From Pseudomonadota bacterium (GTDB taxonomy: Bacteria > Pseudomonadota > Gammaproteobacteria > Steroidobacterales > Steroidobacteraceae): a stretch of DNA of 64,000 nt. A model generated the notes under the pieces. That model did not search any database. It was not told the origin of the DNA and worked only from the letters and a program-made list of their open reading frames with translations. Shown here piece by piece: positions 7,574-14,977 of this stretch (its first letter is position 1; the number at the start of each line of letters is the position of its first letter). The stretch is taken from contig JAJYUL010000009.1 of assembly GCA_021792555.1 (NCBI GenBank), positions 23,849 through 87,848 of the forward strand. Reading direction: 5' to 3'. Position numbers and translations under genes: made by a program.

Positions 7574-7689
7574 GCTGCTCCCCGAGGCAAAGAATGCAAC
7601 CGGACCCGGCCGGCTCGAGCGCGGCCGTCCCTAACCTATACCAGCGGCGCGCCGGGCAGCAACCCTGCCCCGCCGGCTCCGGATGGCGC

Positions 7690-7703
7690 TTGATGCGCAT
7701 CAA
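7690..7703 (+). promoter_or_regulatory. FNR/Dnr box upstream of 7Fe ferredoxin
   Basis: TTGATGCGCATCAA is a perfect match to TTGAT-N4-ATCAA. A TAGCGT -10-like hexamer lies at 7727-7732, exactly the spacing seen at the Rieske promoter. The predicted start near 7738 would give a 33-nt leader before GTG 7771. Confidence 0.85.
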
Positions 7704-7770
7704 GGCGGGCCGAGCCACGCGGGCGCTAGCGTTTGCGGATCGAGCCGCGCGAGGCGGCAAGGAGGGCGCT

Positions 7771-8094
7771 GTGGCCCACGTCGTCACCGAAAACTGTATC
7801 AAGTGCAAATACACCGACTGCGTCGAAGTCTGTCCGGTCGACTGCTTCCACGCCGGCCCCAACATGCTGGTGATCGATCCGGACGAGTGCATCGACTGCA
7901 CGCTGTGCGTGCAGGAGTGCCCCGTGGAGGCGATCTTCCCCGAAGAGGAGCTGCCGCCCGGACAGGCCCATTTCCCCGAGCTCAACCGCCAGCTCGCCCG
8001 AGAATGGCCCGTGCTCGCGCAGAAGATTCCCGCGCCCGAGGATGCCGAGCAATGGGACGGAGTGCCGCAGAAGCTTCCGCTGCTCGAGCGTTGA
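7771..8094 (+). CDS. fdxA: 7Fe ferredoxin FdxA ([3Fe-4S][4Fe-4S])
   Basis: 107 residues from GTG 7771, with AAGGAGG just upstream; the longer frame to 7594 would include the promoter. The ligand pattern is C9-x2-C12-x4-C17-x3-C21-P and C40-x2-C43-x2-C46-x3-C50-P, as in Azotobacter-type 7Fe ferredoxins. The acidic C-terminal tail ([14 protein letters not shown]) is characteristic of FdxA. It is a cytoplasmic low-potential electron carrier. It is preceded by a perfect Dnr/FNR box and followed 186 nt later by the NO reductase gene, so it probably supports anaerobic or NO-stress electron flow. Confidence 0.93.
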   Translation: MAHVVTENCIKCKYTDCVEVCPVDCFHAGPNMLVIDPDECIDCTLCVQECPVEAIFPEEELPPGQAHFPELNRQLAREWPVLAQKIPAPEDAEQWDGVPQKLPLLER

Positions 8095-8209
8095 GAGACC
8101 CGCATGCGCAATCGCACCGTCGCCGCCTGCGGAGCCGGCCGCGCGCGCCGCGCCGCGGGACGATCCGCGTTTCTACGTATTACGGCTCAGCCACCGCTCC
8201 GCATTGCAT

Positions 8210-8222
8210 ATCGTATCACGAT
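8210..8222. promoter_or_regulatory. Inverted repeat in the NO reductase promoter region
   Basis: Between fdxA and the NO reductase gene, an ATCGT-ATC-ACGAT inverted repeat lies in an AT-richer patch. It extends imperfectly outward (TTGCAT on the left, ATGTAA on the right). No TTGAT-type box occurs in 8095-8280. It may be an operator for a second NO-responsive regulator, but it does not clearly match a consensus I can name. Confidence 0.35.
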
Positions 8223-8280
8223 GTAAGTACACCCGGTGCCGCCGCGCGCGCCGCGGGACGAAAGGCCCAGGAGAACTCAG

Positions 8281-10617
8281 ATGACCGATCCGCTCACCAT
8301 GCCCGCAGGAGCTCGCGAGGACTCCATCGGCAGCATCCTCAAGTGGGTCCTGCTCGCCGTTGCCGTCGTCACCTTCGCGCTGTTCGGCTGGGCGACCAGC
8401 CGCACCTACGAGCTTGCCCCGCCCACCCCGGTGCGCTTCGTGGCGCCCGACGGGGCCACCGTGCTCACGGGCGCGGACATCGAAGCCGGCAAGGCCGGCT
8501 TCCAGCGCGCCGACCTGATGGACTACGGGAGTCTCTACGGCATGGGCTCGTACTTCGGCGAAGACTACACCGCCGCCAATCTCGTCAAGCTCGCCACGCT
8601 GACCGAGAACGGCATCGCCGAGGCGCGCTACGGGCAGCCTTTCGCGGCGCTCACAGCAGGCAATCAGGCCGTCGTCAAGACGGCCATGCGGCGGGCGCTG
8701 CAGGGCATTGATCTGACGCGCCCGGTCGTCACGCTGCCGGCAGCCGTGGCCGAGGCCGTCGGGACGCTGCGCAACCAGATCGCCTCCGCATTGCTCAAAC
8801 CGGATTTCGCCCAGGGCTGGACGCAGGTGCACAGCCTGGATCCGGCCGCGGCGGCGCAGACCGCCGACTTCCTCATCTACTCCTCCATCACCACGGTGGC
8901 GCGCAGACCGGGCGGCGTGGCCTCCTGGACGCAGAACTGGCCGTACGAGCCGCTGGTGGGCAACACACCCACCACCAGCACCTTCATCTGGACGTGGATC
9001 AGCTTCTGCTTCACCTTCTTCGCATTCGGCGTAGTGATCTTCCTGTACGAGCGCTACATCCACGGCCCAGACCATGGCCTGATGGAGCCGGCGCTGACGT
9101 TCAAGCCGCTCACGCCGAGTCAGCGCCGGGTGGGCAAGTACTTCCTGGTGGTGGCCGGCGTGCTGCTGCTGCAGATCCTCGCCGGCACGATCATGGCGCA
9201 CTACTACTCCGACCGGAGCAGCTTCTACGGCATTCCCGTCGACCGCTTTCTGCCGTTCAACTTCGCCCGCGACGTGCACATCCAGTCGGCCATCGTGTGG
9301 ATCGGACTGTCGTGGATCGGGGCAGGACTGTTTCTCGCGCCGATCATCGGGCGCGGGGAGCCGAAGGGACAGGGCTGGCTCGTCGATGCGCTCTTCTGGG
9401 TCACCGTCGCGATCGTCGTCGGGGCGCTTGCCGGCAACTACCTCGACATCATGGGCTACCTGCACAAGGGCTGGTTCTGGTTCGGTGAACAGGGGCTCTC
9501 CTACATCCAGCTCGGCAGGGCCTGGCAGATCGGCTTCTTCGCGGGCCTGGCGATCTGGAGCGCGCTGATGTTCCGGGCGCTGTGGCCGAGCCGCACGGCC
9601 GCCCGCGGCGCGCTGCGCGCGTTCTGGTCGGGGCGCATCCGGCTCGAGCATCTGTTGTGGGCCTCCACGGCGAACATCGCGCTGCTGTACGTCTTCGGCA
9701 TGATTCCGCTCACCGGGATCGAGAAATCCTTCACCATCACCGATTTCTGGCGCTGGTGGGTGGTGCACCTGTGGGTCGAGCAGTCCTTCGAGTTCTTCGC
9801 CGCCGCCGTGAGCGCCTACCTCCTGATGGCCACCGGACTCGTCTCGCGACAGTTGTCCGAGCGGGCCGTGTACCTGGAGCTGATCCTGATCTTCCTCGGC
9901 GGGGTGCTCGGTACCGGACACCACATGTACTGGGTCGGAGAGCCCGGCCTGTGGGTGGCGGTCGGCTCGATGTTCTCCTTCATCGAAGTACTGCCGCTAC
10001 TGCTGCTCATCATCGAGGCCCTGCAGCAGCACCGTCTGATCAAGGCGGCGGGCGAGTTCCGCTACGGGCTCGCCTACCTCTATATCCTCGGGGCGGCGTT
10101 CTGGAACTTCGTCGGCGCGGGGGTGTTCGGCGGCGGCACGCTGAACGCGCCGCTCGTCAACTACTACGAGCACGGTACCTTCCTCACGCTCAATCACGCC
10201 CACACGGCGCTGTTCGGTGCCTTCGGCCTGCTCGGCATCGGGCTCATCTACTTCTGCCTGCGCTACGCGGCGGGCGATGAGCAGCGCTTCAGCGAGACGG
10301 CCGGCCGTTGGGCGTTCTGGCTGTACAATGGCGGTCTGGTGCTGTGGATCGTGTTCAACTTCTTCCCCATCGGCTGGCCGCAGCTCGCCGCGGTGTATGA
10401 GCACGGCTACGCCTACGCGCGCAGCCAGGCCTTCTACTCCACGACCACGTTCTGGCAGTGGATGCGCATGCCAGGCGACATCGTATTTGCTGCCGGCGCG
10501 CTGCTCATGGCCTGGGACTTTCTCCTCAAGCTGCGCCCGCTGTTTGGCCGCTCGGCCGCGCCGCTGATCGGCGGCGGGGTCGCGCCGGCGCGCCCGGCGC
10601 AGGAGGAAGCGAATTGA
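8281..10617 (+). CDS. norZ: Quinol-dependent nitric oxide reductase (qNOR)
   Basis: 778 residues from ATG 8281, with GGAG upstream. It reduces NO to N2O in the inner membrane using quinol. The N-terminal TM helix plus periplasmic domain (residues ~15-210, ending WTQNWPYEPLVGN) is the cytochrome c-like fold without heme that marks qNOR over cNOR. The catalytic core has about 13 helices. Visible family motifs are HIQSAIVWIG, VVHLWVEQSFEFF, GTGHHMYWVG and NHAHTALFGAFG, supplying the His ligands of the hemes and FeB and conserved Glu. The stop overlaps the TTG start of nnrS, so the two are cotranslated. It could serve NO detoxification or denitrification; no nitrite or nitrous oxide reductase is in the window. 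Confidence 0.95.
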   Translation: MTDPLTMPAGAREDSIGSILKWVLLAVAVVTFALFGWATSRTYELAPPTPVRFVAPDGATVLTGADIEAGKAGFQRADLMDYGSLYGMGSYFGEDYTAANLVKLATLTENGIAEARYGQPFAALTAGNQAVVKTAMRRALQGIDLTRPVVTLPAAVAEAVGTLRNQIASALLKPDFAQGWTQVHSLDPAAAAQTADFLIYSSITTVARRPGGVASWTQNWPYEPLVGNTPTTSTFIWTWISFCFTFFAFGVVIFLYERYIHGPDHGLMEPALTFKPLTPSQRRVGKYFLVVAGVLLLQILAGTIMAHYYSDRSSFYGIPVDRFLPFNFARDVHIQSAIVWIGLSWIGAGLFLAPIIGRGEPKGQGWLVDALFWVTVAIVVGALAGNYLDIMGYLHKGWFWFGEQGLSYIQLGRAWQIGFFAGLAIWSALMFRALWPSRTAARGALRAFWSGRIRLEHLLWASTANIALLYVFGMIPLTGIEKSFTITDFWRWWVVHLWVEQSFEFFAAAVSAYLLMATGLVSRQLSERAVYLELILIFLGGVLGTGHHMYWVGEPGLWVAVGSMFSFIEVLPLLLLIIEALQQHRLIKAAGEFRYGLAYLYILGAAFWNFVGAGVFGGGTLNAPLVNYYEHGTFLTLNHAHTALFGAFGLLGIGLIYFCLRYAAGDEQRFSETAGRWAFWLYNGGLVLWIVFNFFPIGWPQLAAVYEHGYAYARSQAFYSTTTFWQWMRMPGDIVFAAGALLMAWDFLLKLRPLFGRSAAPLIGGGVAPARPAQEEAN

Positions 10618-11804
10618 GCACCACGGTCGGCTCCGGGGCACGCGCGCCGCGTGCGCTGCTCTCGTACGGCTTTCGCCCGTTCTTTCTCGCGGCGGCGCTC
10701 TGGGCGGCGATCGCGCTGGCGGTGTGGATCACGATGCTGACGGCGGGTCTTGCGCTGCCGAGCCGCCTCGACCCTCTGGACTGGCACATCCACGCGATGC
10801 TCTTCGGGTTCGTGCCGGCTGCGGTGGCCGGCTTTCTGCTCACGGCCATGGCCAACTGGACCGGTCGGCCCGCGGTGAGCGGCGCGAGGCTCGCCGTGCT
10901 CGTGTGTCTGTGGCTGGCGGGGCGCATCGATCAACTCCTGAGCGCCTGGCTGCCCGTGTGGCTCGCGATCCTTCTCGATATGGCCTTCCCCATTGCGCTC
11001 GCCGCGACCGTGGCGCACGAGATCATCGCCGCGCGTGACCGCCGCAATTACCGCATGATCGTGCCGGTTGCGGTGCTCGCGCTGGCGCAGCTGCTGATGG
11101 ATCTGGGGGCCGAAGGCGGTTTCGGGGCGCTCACCGGCTACGGCTGGCGGCTCGGGCTCGCCGCGATCCTGATCCTGATCTCGGTGGTGGGCGGGCGCAT
11201 CGTGCCGAGCTTCACGCGCAACTGGCTGGCCGGCCGCCGCCGCGAGCGGCTGCCGGCCGCGCCCGGTCGGTTCGATCAGGCCTCCCTCGCCGTGCTGCAT
11301 ACCGCACTGATGATCTGGGTCGTCTTTCCGAATGCCCCGGCCACCGGAGCGGCACTGCTCGCGGCCGCGGCGCTGAACCTCTGGCGCCTGCTGCGGTGGC
11401 GGGGAGCCGCGACGCGCGCCGAGCCGCTGCTGCTCGTCCTGCACGTCGGATATGCCTGGCTGGTGCTGGGTGTGGGCGCGCTCGGCTGGGCGAGTCTCTC
11501 TGCGGGATTTCCGCTCGGGGCAGCCATACACGCCCTCACTGCAGGGGCGATCGGCACCATGATCCTCGCGGTCATGACTCGAGTGAGCCGCGGTCACACG
11601 GGCCATGCGCTCACAGCCGACGGCGCGACGATCCTGATCTACCTGCTCGTCATCCTCGCCGCCGCGGTGCGCATTGCCGCGGCGCTGATCATCGCGGAGC
11701 GCGAGGCGCTGCTCATTGCGGCCGCCGCACTCTGGATCGGTGCCTTCGGCCTGTTCGCCGCGCGCTACGCCCCGCTGCTGCTGCGCGCGCGAAAACCCCG
11801 CTAG
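10614..11804 (+). CDS. nnrS: NnrS-family membrane protein
   Basis: 396 residues from TTG 10614, which overlaps the qNOR stop and has AGGAGG 7 nt upstream. It is a 12-helix membrane protein with NnrS hallmarks: LLSYGFRPFFLAAALWA at the N-terminus, DWHIHAMLFGFVPAAVAGFL with paired His, and HALTAGAIGTMILAVMTRVS with GHTG. NnrS proteins bind heme and copper and relieve NO toxicity. Coupling to the NO reductase gene supports that role here. It converges with and slightly overlaps the hemerythrin-like gene; both end in TAG. Confidence 0.93.
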   Translation: MSTTVGSGARAPRALLSYGFRPFFLAAALWAAIALAVWITMLTAGLALPSRLDPLDWHIHAMLFGFVPAAVAGFLLTAMANWTGRPAVSGARLAVLVCLWLAGRIDQLLSAWLPVWLAILLDMAFPIALAATVAHEIIAARDRRNYRMIVPVAVLALAQLLMDLGAEGGFGALTGYGWRLGLAAILILISVVGGRIVPSFTRNWLAGRRRERLPAAPGRFDQASLAVLHTALMIWVVFPNAPATGAALLAAAALNLWRLLRWRGAATRAEPLLLVLHVGYAWLVLGVGALGWASLSAGFPLGAAIHALTAGAIGTMILAVMTRVSRGHTGHALTADGATILIYLLVILAAAVRIAAALIIAEREALLIAAAALWIGAFGLFAARYAPLLLRARKPR

Positions 11805-12310
11805 CGCGTGCGGCTGACCGGTCCGGGGCCATCGGGCCGGGAGCGCGCAGCGCTGCCCGGCGCGGGGTCGCCGTCGGCGCACGGCGGCGCGCCTGCGCTC
11901 CCGAGCTCCACGAACAACGCCTGTTCCTCCCGCTCGTGGTGGTGCTCCACCAGGCGCTTGAGCGTGCGCTCCTCATCGAGAAGCGCAATGAGGCCGGCGG
12001 CCGTGAGCGGCGCTGCGCGCGCTCGGGTCAGCCGCTCGATGCTCCGGCGCAGAAGTTGCCTGATGCGCCGGTGCTCGGCTCGGTAGACTTCACTCGGCCA
12101 CCGTGCGGCGCCCCCGCCGAGGCAGCGCGCCAGCAGATGCCGCTCCTCGAATGCCATGTGGCGCAGCAACTCGCGCTCGTACGCCTCGAGCAGGCTCGCC
12201 GCCTCTGCCAGGCGGCGCTCGATCAGTGCCTCCTGGTGTCGCAGGAGGGTCTCCCCGAGGGTGCGATGCTCCGCGCCGAGCGCAGCGATCGGATCTGTCG
12301 CGAGACTCAT
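11801..12310 (-). CDS. Hemerythrin-like (HHE) protein
   Basis: 169 residues from ATG 12310. The spaced His/Glu pattern of a diiron four-helix bundle is visible: GAEHRTLGETLLRHQ, LLRHMAFEERHLL, YRAEHRRIRQLL and LVEHHHEREEQALF. The C-terminal ~25 residues are a low-complexity tail. Hemerythrin-like proteins in NO clusters, including the RIC/YtfE group, bind O2 or NO or help repair Fe-S clusters. RIC's N-terminal ScdA domain is absent. It follows the AhpD-like gene by 46 nt and probably shares its Dnr-controlled promoter. Confidence 0.85.
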   Translation of the reverse strand: MSLATDPIAALGAEHRTLGETLLRHQEALIERRLAEAASLLEAYERELLRHMAFEERHLLARCLGGGAARWPSEVYRAEHRRIRQLLRRSIERLTRARAAPLTAAGLIALLDEERTLKRLVEHHHEREEQALFVELGSAGAPPCADGDPAPGSAARSRPDGPGPVSRTR

Positions 12311-12356
12311 GCGCGCGGCCTGAATGCGTTGCGACCCGCGGCCCGGCACCACGCGC

Positions 12357-12707
12357 TCACCGGCTGCCCTGGGCGTTCTCCTCCCCGTCCATGGCCGCCA
12401 GGGCGAGGAACGAATGGGCATAGGCGCCCCCGGCGCGCATCTCGGCGGCGACCCAGACCGCCTCCATGATCTGCTCGCGGCTCGCCCCGTGGCGCAGCGC
12501 CGCCTGAGTGTGCCCGCGGATGCAGTAGGGGCACTGCGTGACATGGGCCACCGCGACCGCGATCAACTGCTTGGTCACGGCCGGCAACGCCCCGGGCGCG
12601 AACACCTGCTGGCTGAATGCGCGGAAGGCCGTTTCGGTCTCGGGCGCGAGCGCGCGGCGCTGGGCGCTCAGTCCGGGGGAGGGATTCGGGTAAAGAGAGC
12701 TGGTCAC
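12357..12707 (-). CDS. AhpD-like / carboxymuconolactone decarboxylase-family protein
   Basis: 116 residues from GTG 12707, chosen for the AAAGGA ribosome site 7 nt upstream. An ATG at 12773 in the same frame coincides with the predicted -10 and transcription start, so it is rejected. The family core TQCPYCIRGHTQAALRHGAS carries the CxxC-x2-H motif of AhpD-like peroxidases, and the flanking helices (LIAVAVAHV, AVWVAAEMRAGGAYAHS) fit. The likely role is a small peroxidase or thiol-redox protein. It lies behind a perfect Dnr/FNR box and upstream of the hemerythrin-like gene. Confidence 0.85.
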   Translation of the reverse strand: MTSSLYPNPSPGLSAQRRALAPETETAFRAFSQQVFAPGALPAVTKQLIAVAVAHVTQCPYCIRGHTQAALRHGASREQIMEAVWVAAEMRAGGAYAHSFLALAAMDGEENAQGSR

Positions 12708-12796
12708 TGGAGTTCCTTTCGCCCCGCGGGCGCAACGGCAAGGCGGCACCGGCCGGCCTGCGATAAAAATCATGCGCAGCCGGCCGCGAGCGCGCC

Positions 12797-12810
12797 TTGA
12801 TGGGCATCAA
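12797..12810 (-). promoter_or_regulatory. FNR/Dnr box upstream of AhpD-like/hemerythrin operon
   Basis: Read on the minus strand, TTGATGCCCATCAA matches the TTGAT-N4-ATCAA consensus perfectly and is followed by GGCG. A CATGAT -10-like hexamer lies at 12769-12774, at the spacing expected for class II activation. It could in principle also affect ndh, but that start is 236 nt away on the other strand. The rest of the 338-nt gap 12708-13045 shows no other recognised element. Confidence 0.8.
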
Positions 12811-13045
12811 TGCGCGTGTTCCGCGGCGGCCGTGACGGGATGGCCTGTTGAGGTCTCAAGGAGAGTGCGCCCGAGGTTGAATGCTGCGGCGGCGCACTGC
12901 CCTGCCGCGCCCCGCACGGCGCCGCGGCGCCGATGTTCCGATTCCGGCACACCCTGCCTCGCGGCTCCGATCCGGGGAGTTACCGATGGCGTCAGGCCCT
13001 GCCCCAATGCGTTAATGACCTTGGGGCGCGTCCAGGGGAAACGAG

Positions 13046-14410
13046 TTGTCCGAACCGTCAGCCAGCAGCCAGACGATGCCGGTCCCGAACGGGCGCCGAG
13101 GGCGCCGCCACAAGATCGTCATCGTCGGCGGCGGCGCCGGCGGGCTCGAGCTCGCCACGATGCTCGGCGATCGGCTCGGCAGGCGGGGCCGCGTGCGCAT
13201 CGAGCTCATCGATCGCAACCGCACCCACCTGTGGAAGCCGCTGCTGCACGAGGTCGCCGCGGGCAGCATGGATTTGAGCGTCCATGAGCTCAGTTATCTC
13301 GCCCAATCCCACTGGCACCACTTCCGCTTCCGGCTCGGCGAGATGGTCGGGCTGGATCGGGCGCGGCGCGAGATCCACGTCGCGCCGGTGATCGACGAGG
13401 CGGGCGCGGAAATCACCGCCGAGCGCGTGTACACGTACGATACGCTGGTCATCGCAGTGGGCAGCCTGACCAATGATTTCGGCACCCCCGGCGTGCAGGA
13501 GCACGCGATCGCGCTCGAGACTTCCGCCGCGGCCGCCCGCTTCCACCGGCGGCTCGTCAATTCGCTGATCCGCGCCCACGCCCAGCGCACGCCGCTGCGA
13601 CCCGAGCAGTTGCAGGTGGCGATCATCGGGGCGGGCGCCACGGGCGTGGAGCTCGCCGCGGAGCTGCACAACACGACCCGTGACCTGGTGTCGTTTGGAT
13701 TGGACCGGATCGATCCCGACGAGGACATCAAGCTCAACCTGATCGAGGCCTCGGACCGTATCCTCCCGGCGCTGCCGGAGCGGCTGTCCGAAGCGGCGAC
13801 GAAGCTGCTCGGCGATCTCGGCGTGCGCGTGCGCACCGGCGCGCGCGTGGCTGAGGTCATGAAGGACGGGGTGAGGCTCGCCGACGGGCAGGTCATTGCG
13901 GCGGAGCTCGTGGTCTGGGCGGCGGGCGTGCAGGCGCCGGACTTTCTGCGCGAGCTCGACGGCCTGGAAACCAACCGCATCAACCAGCTGCTCGTCACGC
14001 CGATGCTGCAGACCACCCGCGATGAGCACATCTTCGCCATCGGGGACTGCGCCGCCTGTCCGTGGCTCGGCAAGGACGGGACTGTTCCGCCGCGCGCCCA
14101 GGCGGCGCACCAGCAGGCGGCGCATATGCTCAAGCAGATCCGCCGCCGTCTCGCCGGCAAGCCGCTGCTGCCCTATCGCTACCGCGACTTCGGCTCGCTG
14201 GTCTCTCTGGGCCGCCATAGCACGGTCGGCAGTCTGATGGGCGCGCTCGTCGGCGGGAACCTGATGCTCGAGGGCTATTTCGCGCGGCTGATGTACACCT
14301 GGCTGCGCAAAATGCACGATCTCGCCCTGCACGGGCCGGTCAAGGTGACTCTGGATACGCTGGCGCGGCTCATCACCCGGCGCACCGAGCCGCACGTGAA
14401 GCTGCACTGA
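13046..14410 (+). CDS. ndh: Type II NADH dehydrogenase (NDH-2)
   Basis: 454 residues from TTG 13046, with AGGGGA 6 nt upstream. It is a two-Rossmann flavoprotein: FAD site KIVIVGGGAGGLELATMLG near residue 24, NADH site VAIIGAGATGVELAAELHN near residue 190, and the second FAD motif EHIFAIGDCAACPW. The C-terminal hydrophobic/amphipathic stretch (LMGALVGGNLMLEGYFARLM) fits membrane association. It oxidises NADH and reduces quinone without pumping protons. Such an enzyme would supply quinol to the nearby quinol-dependent NO reductase. The closest regulatory site is the box at 12797-12810, but no rightward promoter was identified. Confidence 0.93.
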   Translation: MSEPSASSQTMPVPNGRRGRRHKIVIVGGGAGGLELATMLGDRLGRRGRVRIELIDRNRTHLWKPLLHEVAAGSMDLSVHELSYLAQSHWHHFRFRLGEMVGLDRARREIHVAPVIDEAGAEITAERVYTYDTLVIAVGSLTNDFGTPGVQEHAIALETSAAAARFHRRLVNSLIRAHAQRTPLRPEQLQVAIIGAGATGVELAAELHNTTRDLVSFGLDRIDPDEDIKLNLIEASDRILPALPERLSEAATKLLGDLGVRVRTGARVAEVMKDGVRLADGQVIAAELVVWAAGVQAPDFLRELDGLETNRINQLLVTPMLQTTRDEHIFAIGDCAACPWLGKDGTVPPRAQAAHQQAAHMLKQIRRRLAGKPLLPYRYRDFGSLVSLGRHSTVGSLMGALVGGNLMLEGYFARLMYTWLRKMHDLALHGPVKVTLDTLARLITRRTEPHVKLH

Positions 14411-14442
14411 GGCAGCCGGCGCGCAAGCGTGCGCGGCGCTGA

Positions 14443-14946
14443 TCAAGCGCCGATGTGCACCTCGACGGATGTGCTGGCGCGCAGCGTCGCGAGAATGACG
14501 CAGTAGCGCTCCGCCGTGCGGACCAGCCGCTCGCGCACCGCCGCGTCCGCCGGACCGTCGAGCTCGAAGTTCAGCGTGATGTGTTGCAGGCCGACCGGCA
14601 CCGCCTTGTCGACGGCCAGCGTGCCGCGCGCATCCCAGAGGCCCTCGGCGCTGATGCGCCCGCCGGTGAGTGCAACGCCGGTGGCGGTGGCCACGGCGAG
14701 CAGCGTCACGCCGGCGCACGCCGCCAGGGACTCGAGCAGCATGTCGGCGGAACAGGCGGCCTCGCCCGTACCACCGGTCGCCGGATGCAGGCCGGCGGCC
14801 CCCGGCCGATCCGCCGCGAGCCGCACCGAGACGGTGGCGGGCTCGAGACTCACTTCGACCCGCGAGGTGACCAGCGCCGACTCGGGGCGCGTGCGGTATG
14901 CCTCTTTGATCGGCGCCTGCAGCGCGCGCAGCTCTTGGGAGTTCAA
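14443..14946 (-). CDS. OsmC/Ohr-family protein
   Basis: 167 residues. The fold pattern of OsmC-like peroxidases is visible: a first beta-rich half, then the helix MLLESLAACAGVTLLAVATA with the conserved Cys, and YCVILATLRASTSVEVHIGA at the end, with the second Cys in RYCVI. These enzymes reduce organic hydroperoxides with dithiol help. It converges with ndh (32 nt apart) and lies 31 nt downstream of the S9 peptidase gene in the same direction. An exact subfamily cannot be set. Confidence 0.85.
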   Translation of the reverse strand: MNSQELRALQAPIKEAYRTRPESALVTSRVEVSLEPATVSVRLAADRPGAAGLHPATGGTGEAACSADMLLESLAACAGVTLLAVATATGVALTGGRISAEGLWDARGTLAVDKAVPVGLQHITLNFELDGPADAAVRERLVRTAERYCVILATLRASTSVEVHIGA

Positions 14947-14977
14947 GTCAGTGGCTCCTGCTCGCCCGAGCGCCGCT

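Noticed and set aside
5642..7693. Very long rightward open frame opposite the heme-copper-like and dnr genes
   Set aside because: Its product is rich in Arg, Glu, Gln and His with no domain and lies antisense to clearly conserved proteins. Such shadows are expected at this GC content. Similar antisense frames at 8173-9924, 14516-17365 and 51660-54413 were dropped for the same reason.
12308..12773. ATG at 12773 as the start of the AhpD-like protein
   Set aside because: It coincides with the predicted -10 and transcription start of the Dnr-type promoter and lacks a ribosome site, whereas GTG 12707 has AAAGGA at good spacing.
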